From NCBI GenBank assembly GCA_036346225.1, contig JARFIW010001110.1:1550001-1614000 (forward strand): a stretch of 64,000 nucleotides of DNA. The letters run 5' to 3'. The position numbers and the translations under genes were made by a program. Source of the stretch: Platerodrilus igneus (taxonomy: Eukaryota > Arthropoda > Insecta > Coleoptera > Lycidae). Below the pieces are notes generated by a model that saw only the letters and a list, made by a program, of their open reading frames with translations, ran no database searches and had not been told where the DNA came from. This document shows positions 20,172 through 32,331 of the stretch, piece after piece (the stretch's first letter is position 1; the number at the start of each line of letters is the position of its first letter).

Positions 20172-21110
20172 CCATTCGAAACAAGCTATTGGAAATAAAT
20201 TTTTAAATGGCAAACAAATAATAAGACAAAACGTTACATTGAAAATAAATTTTAGGGGTTGTGTTTTCCACCCCTTACAACCATGGGGTAAACCAAATAA
20301 ATTAATGAGCAAGTGTATTTTTGATAGTAAAAAATGTTACTTTAATTTCAATTTTGCAACTTTTTTAGCGTTTGTAAAAAAATGAAAAACAAATTTTATG
20401 TACCCCCTTTAAGGGGCTGTATCTTAACAAGGATGCTCCAATGAAGTTTCTTTATATGAAAGACCCTATCTCTTTTACGATGAGGAATCACCCCCTGAAA
20501 TGTTTTACACTTATTTTGTTACACCCGGTATATTTAAGTTTAAATTTTTCATTAGTTTCCGGCACTACCGCTAGGGTAAGATATATAAATACACATGCTA
20601 ATATGGCCACCGGTGATGTAACGTTTTTAACGTGATGTATGCTATTATGAATAATATACTGCTATAATAATTTCTAGATCATTATTATAACGAGCACTTC
20701 TACAATAAAATACTCTGTTCATATTATTCACAGTTATGGGCCCAGACCGGTTCTATTGTGCGTAGTATGATGGTTTTTTTGAGAATATACATGTTGTAAA
20801 AACATGGCGGAAAGTGCAGGAATGTTACAACAATGGACAATAAATTTCGGAATGGATGTTGTCTGATATATTATAGAAACGTGTAGTTTGATGCAATAGT
20901 GTATATTAAAAAGAATTGTGTTAGTACTGTATTTCTAATAATTAAACTTTCATGCATATGTATTGCTGAATCGTTTGGTACTTTAGCAACGGCCAATCAT
21001 AACTGGCGACGAGGTTATGTCGGTCACCTCGTGTTTTTCATGTGCTAATTGCATAAATATTAGAAGTAAAACTAAATTCTTATGTAGTGAGATTGTTTAT
21101 TTGGTTAAAA
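20172..21110. other. Intergenic; MITE-like sequence and possible copia 5' LTR region
   Basis: About 20220-20530 contains short motifs seen in several insect non-coding repeats (CACCCCTTACAACC, AAGGGGCTGTATCTTAACAAGG, TTGTTACACCCGG) without a clear terminal pair. The stretch 20617-21000 could hold a 5' LTR of the copia element, because TGGCGACGAGG (21004-21014), a candidate primer site, lies just before its gag. No 3' LTR exists to confirm the edges. Confidence 0.35.
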
Positions 21111-22184
21111 ATGGCATAGGCATACAATGAAAATAAACATGCACTGGAATTTGATAAATTGAATGGCGCATCAAATTATCGCGAATGGAAAATTGACGTG
21201 GAAATGTTATTACGTGCAAACGGCCTTTATGGGTTTATTACTAACGTTGAAAATGATAAGGAAGTGCCGCCACCTGAAAGTGCAACCAAAGATAAAAATG
21301 ATTATGTTCGAAGATGGGACAAGGCATTGTCAACTATTTATTTATCTCTGAGTGCACAAGTAAAACCCATTGTTAACGGTCTGATTGACCCAAAAAAAGT
21401 TTGGTCCGCATTGAAAGCCTATTTCGAACCATCTTCAAAGGCATTAATTGGAAGGTTATTGTCTGAATTTTTTTTAGCTGTGATGTTAGAAGACGAATTG
21501 ATATCTTTATATTTAGCTAAATTAAGGGACCTACAATGGCGATTGAATAATGCTAAGTGTGAAATAAAGGATCTATACATCGCGTATAAAATGATAAATA
21601 GGCTACCCGAACGATACAACATAATTGTTCAACAATTGTACCAGTTACCTGATGATCAGTTTACCTCGGATGCAGTAGCGAAGGCGTTATTATCTGAAGA
21701 AGGCCGCTTGATAAATATTATATCAAAATTATCCAGTGATAATGTTTCAGGTGCGTTTGCGACTAGAGTTAAGAAAAATACTACAGAATGGAATCCTAAA
21801 CCTAAGGTTAGGTGCTATAGGTGCAGGAAATTAGGGCACATTTCAAAAAACTGTCCTAAATTAAATAGGGATAATTCCAGACAGTCTCCTTCAAATAATG
21901 TTGCTGTTAACAATCGCAAAGCTTGGTATGTATCCTCAGTGGCACAAGATACCTCTGTAGAAGGGTTGTGGTTTTTAGAATTACATAGTACTGAAGAAGG
22001 TAAAAGCTTAGATTATGAGTTCATTTTAGATACAGGTGCGACACACCGTTTTTGTAATAGTAAGAAATTGTTTGTTGAATTTAAGGAGATAAATAAACAA
22101 GTCAAGCAGGACAAAAGAATCAAAGGTGTAGGTAAAGTACATGTTAGATTAATTAATGATAAGGGAACTGAAGCATGTGTTTAA
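21111..22184 (+). pseudogene. Copia gag with zinc knuckle and protease
   Basis: The probable original ATG is at 21111, but codon 3 is TAG (21117-21119); the frame is then open to 22184, with an internal Met at 21159. The product has a gag core (LNGASNYREWKIDVEMLLRA near the start, KKVWSALKAYFEPSSKA, DEIISLYLAKL-like stretch), a CCHC zinc knuckle (CYRCRKLGHISKNC) that binds nucleic acid, and an aspartic protease with an intact active site (FILDTGATHRFCNSKKLF). The stop after EACV cuts the protease short; the polyprotein continues in other frames. Confidence 0.85.
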
Positions 22185-22200
22185 TTAAAAGAAGTGTTTT

Positions 22201-23145
22201 TTGTCAGAGTTGTCAAAAAATTTAATCAGTCTTGGTTCTGTTGCCGATGATGGATTTTATTTCATTAGTAAGGATAAATATCTTGATGTTTATGCTCCTA
22301 ATAATACTTTATTCATTCGAATCAACAAAAATAAACAACTGTATACCGTGAGAGGTAGAAAAACAAGTTTTGTCAGAAATTCTAAGCCATGCATTAATAC
22401 TGCTTTATTAGACATTAATTCTCTTTCACTGTGGAACAAACACTGCACATTTGGGCTCTAAAGGCATTTTTAAAACAATTAAAAATGGGGTTGTGTTAGG
22501 TGTCAAAAAGATTAAGAATGAAGAGGTGACACGCCACCCATGCATCGAAGGAAAACTTAAACGTCAACCTTTTAAGCGTTTAAGTGGTGTTCAATCTAAA
22601 AGGGCACTTGAACTGTTACATGTTGATCTATGGGGAAAAACTCCCACTGTTAGCGCAGGTGATGCTGAATATTTTTTATGCATAGTTGATGACTATTCAC
22701 GCTGGATTGCAGTTTATCCGATCAAAAATAAAAATGATGCATTTGGTCAGATAAAGAATTTTATTGCTAAAACAGAGCGAATGTTAAATCTTAAGGTAGT
22801 TACGATTCGCTCCGACAATGGTATGGAGTTTTGCTCACAAGAATGGATGAATACTTTGAAAGTGTGGGAATCTATCATCAACTAACGAGTGTATATTCAC
22901 CACCACAAAATGGAGTAGCAGAAATAGTTAATTATGATGCGGTAGATGCAGTCAGAACATTGCTAATATCGTCTAATTTACATGCGAAATTTTGGGGTGA
23001 GGCTCTCCAGTATTATACACACACCAAAAATCGTGTCCACACGCTACCAATTTACATACAACCCCTTATAAATTATGGATTGAAAGAAAGGCTAATATTT
23101 CGTATTTCAAAATTTTTGGACACTGGCGTTTATACATATTACTAA
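22201..23145 (+). pseudogene. Copia gag-pre-integrase and integrase, frameshifted
   Basis: Three overlapping frames carry, in order, a pre-integrase part (LSKNLISLGSVADDGFYFIS, then LWNKHCTFG), the integrase core with first catalytic D in LLHVDLWGKT, VDDYSRWIAVYPIK, the second D in TIRSDNGMEFCS, and the glutamate region SPPQNGVAEIVN. Frameshifts lie at about 22450 and 22840. The histidine-cysteine zinc part is partly visible only (NKHC). The integrase inserted the element DNA; this copy cannot be expressed as one protein. Confidence 0.8.
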
Positions 23146-24126
23146 GCGCTATAGGAGCAAACTTGGACCCAAATCAAGAAAATGTACATACATAGGCTAT
23201 GCCACATTTAGTCATGGCTATAGGGTTTTTGATCCGATTCGCATTAAGGTAATAGAGCTTAAACACATTAGGGTAGACGAATCAGTAATAGGATTAAGCA
23301 AATCAGGTAAGATTATAACTCAACTCCTTGAATCAGGCGATATAAATGATATTGATACAAATTCAACTGATTCAATTGCAAAGAATTATGATGATTATGA
23401 GAATTCTGGTGTTCCATCCAATCAGGATGCAAGGTTGAAGTTTGATAATGCACCTAATACTGATGCAAAAGAGCCATTAACATGGATCCGACAAGAAGTT
23501 TCAAGAAAAGATGGAAGTCGGATTGACGTTTATTACTGGTATGATGAAGAAAAATGCCGCTTTAAGAATGATGTACAAAGATTTTGTTCTGGACATGGTT
23601 TGGAATATAGCGCTGAAGATTAGATTTTTCTGATCCCTCCAAAAAAGGGTAGTTAAAATTATGGAGTGTAGTGATTCCGAACCAAAGTTAGCCTGTTTTG
23701 TACAAGTACCGAAAACTTATGGTAATGCCATAAAGCCAGAATATAAAAACAAGTGGGAAAAAGCGATGAAAGAAGACATTGTAACCAATGAAGAACGAGG
23801 TGTATGGGAAGTTGTCCCAAGACCACAAAACCAAAAGACAATCATGTGTAGATGGGTCTACAACCTGAAAACAAATATTGATGGCACTGTCTAACAATTT
23901 AAAGCTCGCCTAGTAGCTCAAGGCTTCAAGCAAACCTGTGGAGTCGATTACTTTACTACTTTCGCGCCAGTTATTGAATTTAATCTGGTAAAATTATTTT
24001 TTGTGCTACTTGTAATTCAAGAAGATTGGGTACATGCACATTGGGATATGAAACGAGCATTTCTTTATAGCAATTTGGACGAAGAAATATATATGGAGAT
24101 GCCTATGGGGTATAGGCTCTTTAATT
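23146..24126 (+). pseudogene. Copia integrase tail and start of reverse transcriptase
   Basis: After the integrase, broken frames give CTYIGYATFSHGYRVFDP and KHIRVDES (the usual post-integrase segment), a variable region (23435-23623), then the RT start: WEKAMKEDIVTNEERGVWEV, TIMCRWVYNLKTNIDGTV, ARLVAQGFKQTCGVDYFTTF, FAPVIEF, WVHAHWDMKRAFLYSNLDEE and IYMEMPMGY. The YxDD box lies beyond the truncation and is missing. A TAA interrupts the frame at about 23892. Confidence 0.8.
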
Positions 24127-27100
24127 AAAGAATCAAGATTAAATAAGGTTTTTAAATGATTGTTACCGAACATTTGCACATTATCAAATCGTTTTCGTTT
24201 ATGGATGTAATTCGGGAATAGAAAACAAGACATCAATAATCTTGGTGGTTTCTGATCACAAACAAGCTGAATAGGCAAAAAAGTTGCTTTTATTAATCAA
24301 GACCCAACGTTATGCCAAATTTCAAACACGTTACCTTACGAACCCTAAAAACGAATAACTTATTGTATGAAAATTTGTTATACTTTATACACAATTACAA
24401 ATTCAAATCGTCTTTTTTAATTTTCTGCATTTTCAATGCAAAAAAATACCAAAATTCACATGGGCGTCTTTTCGATTAAGCGCAGCCACTAACGTAACAT
24501 CTGAAAAGGTGACCACTCTTGGGATTTTGTTTATAAACGATCCATTGTAACATTATTAAAATGCATATAAAATATATTCAAAATAGTTTAAATAAGTTTC
24601 CACTAACAATTTCTTGACGGAGTCAAAGCCGTTCTAGAACATTTGGAACAAATCTGCTCGAAAAAATATACCACTTCTACTAAATTTGTTCATGTTGCTA
24701 TACTACTATATTGTGATTTTACATAATTGGACTATATAGTCGCAAATTACCCACACGTCACATTAAGTAACACCTTAACGGTCTCAGCGACCAACGATTA
24801 CTGCTCGCCCTTCTCCACGTCGCTATTCTAAACAATTTCCACTACCCACTTTCAATATTCTACAAGATCCTCTGCATTAGGTTTACACTAAGCTATAAAA
24901 TATTGGGTGCGCTACAACTTTGAAAACATGAATGGTTTGTAAAGGTTCTGAATGACAATTTTACCTTATCATTATAGGCGGTAATTAATATCTCTATTTG
25001 TAATTTGATGAGGGTTAAATCTAACAATTTTAACCAGGTAGATGGTATAATAGTTACATAGTACGGTAGGTATGTTGTGTTGAGACCAGAACAGAATGAA
25101 TAATAATCCCTAAAGAGGAGGTGGAAGAATACAACTTATATGTATATAAAACCGTTTAACGAAAAATTAGTAAAAAACGTAAATCACAAAAGAACATAAC
25201 TGTCTAGAATCTTTGTCAAAAATGCCAGATTATAGAATTGCTACACACTCTGAAAACTTGAAAACTATGAATAAATGAGAAAGCTAGTAGAACGCGGAAT
25301 AATACTAAGGGGATTTATTAATAAGGACATTTGATAAGGGGGATAAGGAATGGAAGGGTACAAGAATGTTGTTTGAAAACAAAACACGTTGAGAAAATGT
25401 TGTCAAAAACCTAATCAGGGAAACTTGATTTAAATAAGCCTATTAAAAGAGGTTCATGAATTTCTAAATTCTCTTTCAAGTGTTGCATGTTTTTCATAAA
25501 ACTTCAGAGGTTGAAATACCAAGTCTTTATGCGGTTCTTCTATAATAAAGGAATTCTAGATTAGGTAATCTATTGGTAAACATACTTTATATTTCGTCAT
25601 AATGTTTAAATTTTCTTTCAAAATACGCGTGATGTTATATGGAACATATTTGAGCACTGTTATATATTTTAATCCGCAATTGGTAACGCATGATTTTCAG
25701 ATATTCGAAATATATTTTAATTTGAACAGTAACTGCAAACAAAGCCATCAAATGCTTTTTATTAATGTTGTGACACCACTAACATTAAAAAATTAATTAT
25801 GATCTGCGGGGAAATAAACAAAAGTTTAATTAAACTTTTGTCACGCTTTTATATTCCTTGCAACAGCATTAATTCAGAAACCTCATTTTGAAACATTCAC
25901 CGCCAAGCTTTACTACTATCATATCACATTAAAAACTCTATTATAACCATGAAATAAAAATGTCCTAATAAGATGGGAAAGTTTTTTATAGAACGCATTA
26001 TTAACATCTCAAATATTAAAAGTAGCCGGCGAAGAACCTCCAAGTCGTACACTCTTATAAATGAAGTCAATAAAAACGAACGCAAGTAGAAAAGTTGAAA
26101 ATTAAGCAGTTTACTTGGTGTTGAACGTTTTTGTACAGAGATGAGATGCACTTTTTGTGGAAGCTTATCCTTTTGCAGTTTAAAATTCTACTAGTCATTT
26201 ATTTTAAATTCGGATGCAACCAAAATTGATTTTTTCACAGATTCCTCTCTTTGGAATAAGGGTTGCCACAGTTTTTTAAGTGTAGTACAAGTAATATTCA
26301 TTTTGAGACTCATACTATCCTTTTTCAGTCCATTCCTAGCACTAGTCGAATTTTCTGTATGCAGTACAACCAACACTGCGACATAATTCAAAATATTATT
26401 GAAATTTAAAAGCAATTTATTAACTATGATAGTTTATAATATCCGAACAACACAGTGATTCCATACAAGCAAGTAAAGCTTTTAAAAGTGAGCTTAGAAA
26501 CAAACTTCATTTGCAACAAAGCATTCTAAATTGTATCAAAATGAGGGATTTGAGGGGACACAATTTGTCCCCCATTTGAAGAAAAACTTTTGTAACCAAT
26601 CGGTCGAGGTGGACAGAATTTTGCTTCTCAAGTAATGGACAACATTTGTCCGGCCGATCATTGCAAAACGTATATAGGATGATTTGTCATGTTTATGGAC
26701 TACGTTTTAATTTAATCGGATTCGACGCCGGGTGTTTAAAACATGTACAAAAACAATTTTGTTAGTATTAATTAAAAATAGCCTATTGTCTAAATACTAA
26801 TGACCAATTTACCATTAAGTAGGTAAACATTAAAAAAGCTATTAAACATAGATATTTTTTACATGCATTACTTTAAAATTTAGTTTTTTTGCGGTATTTT
26901 TTGCTGCCAATCGACCAGAAACTTCGACAATTAGGGCGTAGCAGCCTTCTATCATAGTCGTTGAATGTATGGTCTGTAAATCCATACGAGTTTCCTTTAT
27001 TCAAACTAATGCATTTTCGGTAGCTCCTATAACAAATTTCCTAATGAACCTCTGTTAGTTGCACTCTTCAGGAAACACGTATGCAATGTGTATAGTTAAC

Positions 27101-27837
27101 GCTCATATTTTCTAGCCCTTCTATCCAATAACTTGTTTAAACACACACATGTAGAAGCTTGTACGCCATGTCTAGCGTGTACAAATTTTCGAGAACTTCC
27201 AACGCAGACTACTATTGAAGATCCACACATCTCTCTCTCTTAACAAGGAATTAACAAATTTTGTATTAATTTTCCTCATACTAGTCACAGTCTCGACGTT
27301 TTAGTAATGTTTTTTCTAAGTGTTTGCAATATTTATAACGAAATTATATATAAACTAATTATATTTTTTTTAAACAGTGTTTAGGCGATTTAATAGGTGG
27401 CTTATATTTCCAATCTGTTTTGCTAAATACTCCCTATATGTTTGTTGTGGTTTGTTTTGTATTTTTCTTGATCTTTGGAAATTAAACTATTCATAGTTGT
27501 TAAAATCGTTTTTATTTACGGTTCGATCAATGACCTAGGATCGTTGTCAAAATATTAAAAATTTCAAGTTTGACATTTGACACAAACTGAAGGTGACCTT
27601 CATTTATTAATCTTTGATTTGAATTCATTAGGTGAAAATTTTAAAGTTTAGAAGAATGAGAGCCTTCAATTTGTGTTGCACCCTGGGAGCGGCTTTTAAA
27701 GAAGTCAATACGCTTAACGTGAAATCATCTGATTAATTTTTATATAGTTAAATTTCATATAAATTCAATAACTTCACTAGCTTTTGTAGTACCAAGTCTT
27801 TCGCCGTTTCCTACTGTTTAATTTGATGCATCGTTTG
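24127..27837. other. Long intergenic stretch, no confident gene
   Basis: About 3.7 kb, AT-rich. A 74-codon minus frame at 26191-26415 continues loosely into 25924-26151, but shows no family motif. At 26554-26571 the sequence GGGGACACAATTTGTCCCC forms a short hairpin, and GGACAACATTTGTCC near 26638-26652 forms another. Otherwise nothing was recognised. Confidence 0.45.
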
Positions 27838-28057
27838 TCAATTTCACCCTATTCTAATAGGGCAATTTCCATCTGTTCTAATAGGACAATCTGTAATGAA
27901 GAGAACAACCTAGAAGTGTAGTCTTTAGTTTACAAAACACTCACACCTTGTGAAACACATTGACAATTATAAATGCCAAAACTAAACAAGTTATAAATAC
28001 ATAGTTAAGGTATCTAGATAACGCATAATACATATAATAGAATTATACTACAATCAC
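27838..28057 (-). repeat. Gypsy 3' LTR and adjacent minisatellite
   Basis: On the minus strand a polypurine tract (AAAAAAGAGAGGGGG, about 28057-28071) follows the integrase stop and is followed by TGATTGTAGTATAATTC, the expected start of a 3' LTR at 28056. A possible LTR end is TTCATTACA at 27892-27900. Just beyond (27838-27891) are two to three copies of a CAATTTCACCCTATTCTAATAGGG-like unit related to the minisatellite at 1231-1314. The outer LTR edge is uncertain. Confidence 0.5.
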
Positions 28058-28078
28058 CCCCTCTCTTTTTTGCTTATG

Positions 28079-28950
28079 TTAATCGAAATCCTGCAAATAA
28101 GTGGGCCTCTTGCGGTCTCTAGGGGATCGACAAACTTCTGAATGGTTTCTGATGTTATCATTCTTAAGGTTTTTGACGCTGTTATAATTTTCAGGATTGG
28201 CTATTTCTAAAGGGGGAACCGTCTTGTCGGCATCTAGAATACTACTAGAAGTCTCAGTATTTAGAAACGTTGTATCGCCCATAGGTGCCAAATGTTTAAT
28301 AGAAACAGTGGATTCTACACCACTCTCACGGCGTATTACAGCGTATTCAAGATTACTAGTAATCAATATAACTTTTTCACCTAAAGGATCATATTTACTT
28401 TTCCCGTTATGTTTTCTTAAAAATAGGAACTCTGAAGAAGCTAACCAAGATGGTACAGAGGTACCGTAACTAGATCGCCTATGGTGCATAAACATACGTT
28501 CATGTGGTGTACAATTTGTTTATGTGCATAGGAATGAAAAAATAGAGTGTAATACATCTGACAGCACCACTTCCCAGCGTTCTAGTTTTAGATTTTTGGT
28601 CTTTAATGCCAATAATAACGTCTTCCAGATTATTCCATTGTAGCGTCCTACTTGACCGTTTACTTCAGGGTTGTATGGAGTGGCTTGACTGATAGAAATA
28701 CCTTTATTCTGGAGGAGAGTTACAATTTCCGTTGACATGAAGGAAGTTCCTTGATCTGAGTGAATGAATGAACGAGTTTAAAAAGTAAAGAATAGCTTGA
28801 TGAGACACTTTATAACAGTAGATGATCTTGTATCTTTACAGGGGTATGCGAATGGAAATCTGAAATATTTATCAATTATTGTAAGCATATATTTCTTTTG
28901 GCTAGTGTTTGGTAGAGGACCTTTAAAGTCTATGCTAAGGAGTTCAAGAG
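28079..28950 (-). pseudogene. Ty3/gypsy integrase C-terminal half
   Basis: One minus-strand frame with two in-frame stops (about 28778 and 28520). It contains LELLSIDFKGPLPNTSQKK (first catalytic D), LTIIDKYFRFPFAYPCKD, then FIHSDQGTSFMS (second D), PYNPEVNGQVGRYNGIIWKT, in which the usual catalytic glutamate (NGQVER) is replaced by G, and a C-terminal part (HRRSSYGTSVPSWL, then IKHLAPMGD) of the K02A2.6-like gypsy type. The frame ends YLQDFD just before a polypurine tract and LTR. Upstream it stops abruptly at about 28950, where an env fragment of another element begins on the opposite strand. Confidence 0.8.
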
Positions 28951-28954
28951 AATA

Positions 28955-29221
28955 AGAATTATTCGAGTATACCAAGACCCAACAGTAACAAAGAAATTCG
29001 AAAATTTACCGGAACTGCAGTTCAAGATTACACAACCCGAAGACGACAAAATCAGCAAAAAACCAATGCAACTAGAACACCTATATCTAGACGATCTCAA
29101 GCATGCCGTAAAGTTGATGGACAATTACAAAAAACATTTAGGCAAATTAAAAGTGCCAAAAGTACATTACGACAACATAAGTGTTTGGACAATTTTATTA
29201 ATTATTGTAATCATTTTATAA
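28955..29221 (+). pseudogene. Env C-terminal fragment of a gypsy/errantivirus-like element
   Basis: An open frame of 88 codons to TAA 29219-29221 gives RVYQDPTVTKKFENLPELQF, KKPMQLEHLYLDDLKHAVKL and HYDNISVWTILLIIVIIL. It aligns with the end of the env relic at 59482-60195 (RVYKNPVLTKKHANLPSLEF, EHLELDNLDSVVKAMD, VHYGNISV). The last 12 or so residues are the transmembrane anchor of the envelope protein; the short cytoplasmic tail is lost. The N-terminal part of env is missing because of the junction at about 28950. A 3' LTR follows at 29391. Confidence 0.75.
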
Positions 29222-29390
29222 CTATGTATTTATTGTACAAAATGTGTCTTAGATTTAGAAGTAAAGAAACAAATTTTAGTCATAAGAACAAAGAAACAAA
29301 AAAAATTAAAAAAGTAATAAATGAACCCTTAGGGACAATAAAGTTTTAAAAATTAAGTAAAAACCCTTAATTTTCATCTACGTCGGGAGG

Positions 29391-29959
29391 AGTTACATAT
29401 CCACCAAATTAGGATATATATGAAATCAAATAAAATTATTAAATCTTAAGTTAGATTGTTACAATGTGTAAACTGAAGTACATATAATGAAAAGTTAATG
29501 AAAGTTTATAATCCAGACAATGAGAACGCGAACAGACATTGTATTCCAGACGCAACATGATATTGCAGGTGCAGCTCACAGTAGGTTATAAGACAGAAAT
29601 TTTTAGAATTAAGGTAATTATAATGTAATACTTTGTATGAGTAAAGAAATAAGCAGACATAAGCTCTGCAGTTCCTATACGCAATGTGAGGGGCAGGGAT
29701 AGCATAAAGACCCTCGAGAGCCCAAGATGGCCAGTCAGTCTAAAGCTTCACAACTTTAACATTGTTGGTAGTTCAGCTACTCATCGTTTATTTAATTAGT
29801 GAAAGTCAATTTAGAATTATTTCGATCTCCACACGTTACTGCATATAACGTACTTGTTAATTCAAGTTAATGGTAATTTCTGTATAAAATAAATTTGATA
29901 GAAGAGTTTTTTGAAGAAGTTTTTTTAAAAGGCCGCTCCAAGAAGCCCAAAACCTATCT
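29391..29959 (+). repeat. 3' LTR of the env-bearing gypsy element
   Basis: It follows a purine-rich GTCGGGAGG and starts AGTTACATATCC, like the LTR start AGTTACAGATTCGC beside the other env relic (59250). It shares many blocks with the solo LTR at 38800-39373 (ACATTGTATTCCAGACG, ATAAGCTCTGCA or ATGAGCTCTGCA, TGTGAGGGGCAGGGA, AGTCAGTCT). The probable end is TATCT at 29955-29959, a decayed form of the TAACT terminus, giving about 569 bases. It contains promoter and poly(A) signals in intact elements. Confidence 0.7.
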
Positions 29960-32331
29960 CGCTCCGCTCAAAAATATCGTGGTACTATTGTTTCCTTACT
30001 CTCATCCTGCCCAGCTCACGTTCTTTTGAATTTTGAAAATTCCTGCTTCTTATTGGCCTACCTCACCATCCACCACGACAGTTGCCTTTTGTGATTTTCT
30101 TACTCTATTGGTCGCCTTACAGAATATGATCTCTGGGTGGTGATTTTGCACTTAATGCCTCGACGAGTAACCTACCTCCATTAAACAATTGCAAGATATA
30201 TAATTACCCTATATTCAAATAATTGCAGGTAATTGACGTTGTGTGTCGGTGCGTCATTTTTGTAAATTTTTAGTTCCTAGTTATAGGTTGGTCAAATGTT
30301 AAATTAACTGCAGATTTGGACGTCTACAAAAATTTAAGTCTACCAAATGCTTTACTCGTTAAGGTAATGTATACAAATAGAAATGTAGATGTTTTTTGAG
30401 TACGACAATTCCTTGGTTAAATAGACTTAGCGTACCAATTATTTAATTGAGTAATAATTCCTTAACATTAATTAGTATTCAAGTGTTTATAATAATTACA
30501 AAGAGGAGTCGAGCATTTTTATAGAGTTTTATATCAGGTTTGTTCAGTAATACTACTTAGTCTTTATATTAGTAATAGTTTAAAACGGCGAGCTCTATTG
30601 CAATGTTGGCTTAGTTCTCAAGTAGCTCCAATTGTGTGTTGTTTCTTTTGCAACCGTGAGGTAAGCGCACGCCACTTATGTCATTTTGTTGCTCTAACTA
30701 TATTGTTTTATTACAGGTGCTACGCAGTTTCTTTTATAACAATTTTCAGACAGCGAATGCGATACTATCTCAAAGGGTTTCCAAGTTTTCCCTTAGAATA
30801 CATCTTGTTTTTTATTGTCTTACAGAGCAATAGAGCCTTAATTACATTGGAAAACTGCCTTTCCTAGTAGTACTTCTTTAGGGAAACAGTTTTCGCAGCT
30901 AGTCATTCATATACCCAAGGTGAAGCTGCAAACAAAAAAAAATTCACTAAGAGAACTCAGGCCCATCAAATGTTTTACACGCTAAGAAAATGTTTATAAA
31001 TAAAAAGTTATAAAATTCGGGTTTAGGGGTTGTAACTCGATAAGGATTGATGCTAGGGTAAAGAGTTAAAAAGTTGAAACTATAAAAGTCGTACGGAATG
31101 ATTGGGTACCGGGGGGTATCTCAAAAATGTTAGGGATGGGTTACTGACTTTTTAAGGGTGGTGAGTAAAAGAATTGGAATAAAGAACAATAGAGATAAAC
31201 TAGGTTATATAGGAACCGTGGGGAGCCATACTACATAAGGAGGATTCTCCTTATGTATCCTCTACTTCTATGCGAAGCTTTGCACTGGATCCACCGAATC
31301 CACTGCGCCTAGGTCAGTAGAACCTTCTACTGATGTGAATTTCCAAAGTTGATTACAATATTGTTAGGTAGTGCAACACTTTTTTTTTCTATATTGCGGT
31401 TTAAAATTGATTTAAACGTTTCCCTCACACACATTCACTATTAACGCATAAGGTGCTTTACAAATGACTTTCCGGTCGGTTGGCTGAAAAGTCTGCATTG
31501 GATTTGAACGTTTCATGCATCGTTGTAGATTGCATGCAAAAGTAATACCAAGCAATCACCTTCATGATATTATTTAAACTTGTAATACTAGGCTTCCCAA
31601 AATAAAAACTTTATGATAGCCTTTGAGAGAATATAAATATAAAAGTTTAATTAAATTTTCTGTCGCCCTTTTTAATACCACTTCTCTAACTTTTAATTCG
31701 GAATACTTTTCCCTGCGGCATTCCTGTATAGAGTTTTACAGCTGTATTACGTTGAACTTATTTAAAATAGTGTTCTCAGATTTTCAACTAAAAAGCTTTA
31801 TCAGATAAGATTCTGTTGATATAATGGTGGGATATTTGCAAATTGCTTTGTCGAGCAAGTACGAAACGTGTAATATCAAGATGCCTTCGATACGATCATT
31901 ATTATCCATATCTTATCAAGGTATACATACATATACAATATGTTTCAAATTATTCAGCACTATTGTAGACTAGTAGAGTAATTGTTACAATTGATTATAA
32001 CAGTCAATGTAAAAAAATTTAGACATAACTTTTTCGAGATTTTGATCAAATGCCTGTAGCTTTACATTTTTATTCTTAACAAAATAGAAACGCTGTTATA
32101 ACATAAGTTATTATGTACTCATATCAAAATACTTGAGAATACGAACTGTTGCTATAAAATAACGATACTGATACTGCAAAACTTTTTATTTTTAAATTTA
32201 CACATACTTAATTATTAACCGGTTCAATATACCGCCCACAGTCCTGCGCAATTGCATGCGAATTCCATAGTTCAAAACTGTTTTAACGTTCCGAATATTG
32301 TTTGTGTAATACAGATTACTATTCTGCATGT
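29960..32331. other. Long intergenic stretch with hairpins, no confident gene
   Basis: Contains an 89-codon frame (30598-30867) without domain. Around 31010-31140 occur motifs of dispersed non-coding repeats (GGGGTTGTAACTCGATAAGG). At 31232-31333 there is a cluster of perfect short inverted repeats, listed separately. Nothing else was recognised. Confidence 0.45.
31232..31333. repeat. Cluster of perfect short hairpins
   Basis: TACATAAGGAG-GATT-CTCCTTATGTA (31232-31257, 11-bp arms) and TCAGTAGAA-CC-TTCTACTGA (31314-31333, 9-bp arms) are perfect inverted repeats. Between them GCACTGGATCCACCGAATCC forms part of a third, imperfect one (31282-31306). Three hairpins within about 100 bases in AT-rich DNA is more than expected by chance and suggests a structured or MITE-related sequence. 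Confidence 0.55.

Larger units (their letters stand above)
21111..24126 (+). mobile_element. Ty1/copia retrotransposon relic, 3' truncated
   Basis: Gag, protease, integrase and the start of the reverse transcriptase occur in the order typical of Ty1/copia (integrase before RT), on one strand over 3 kb. The sequence stops in the RT shortly after IYMEMPMGYRL near 24115, and no RNase H or 3' LTR follows. Frames change repeatedly and several stops interrupt it. A candidate primer-binding site, TGGCGACGAGG, lies at 21004-21014. Confidence 0.85.

Noticed and set aside
30598..30867. 89-codon Phe/Leu/Cys-rich frame
   Set aside because: No motif, no conserved neighbour and unbalanced composition.
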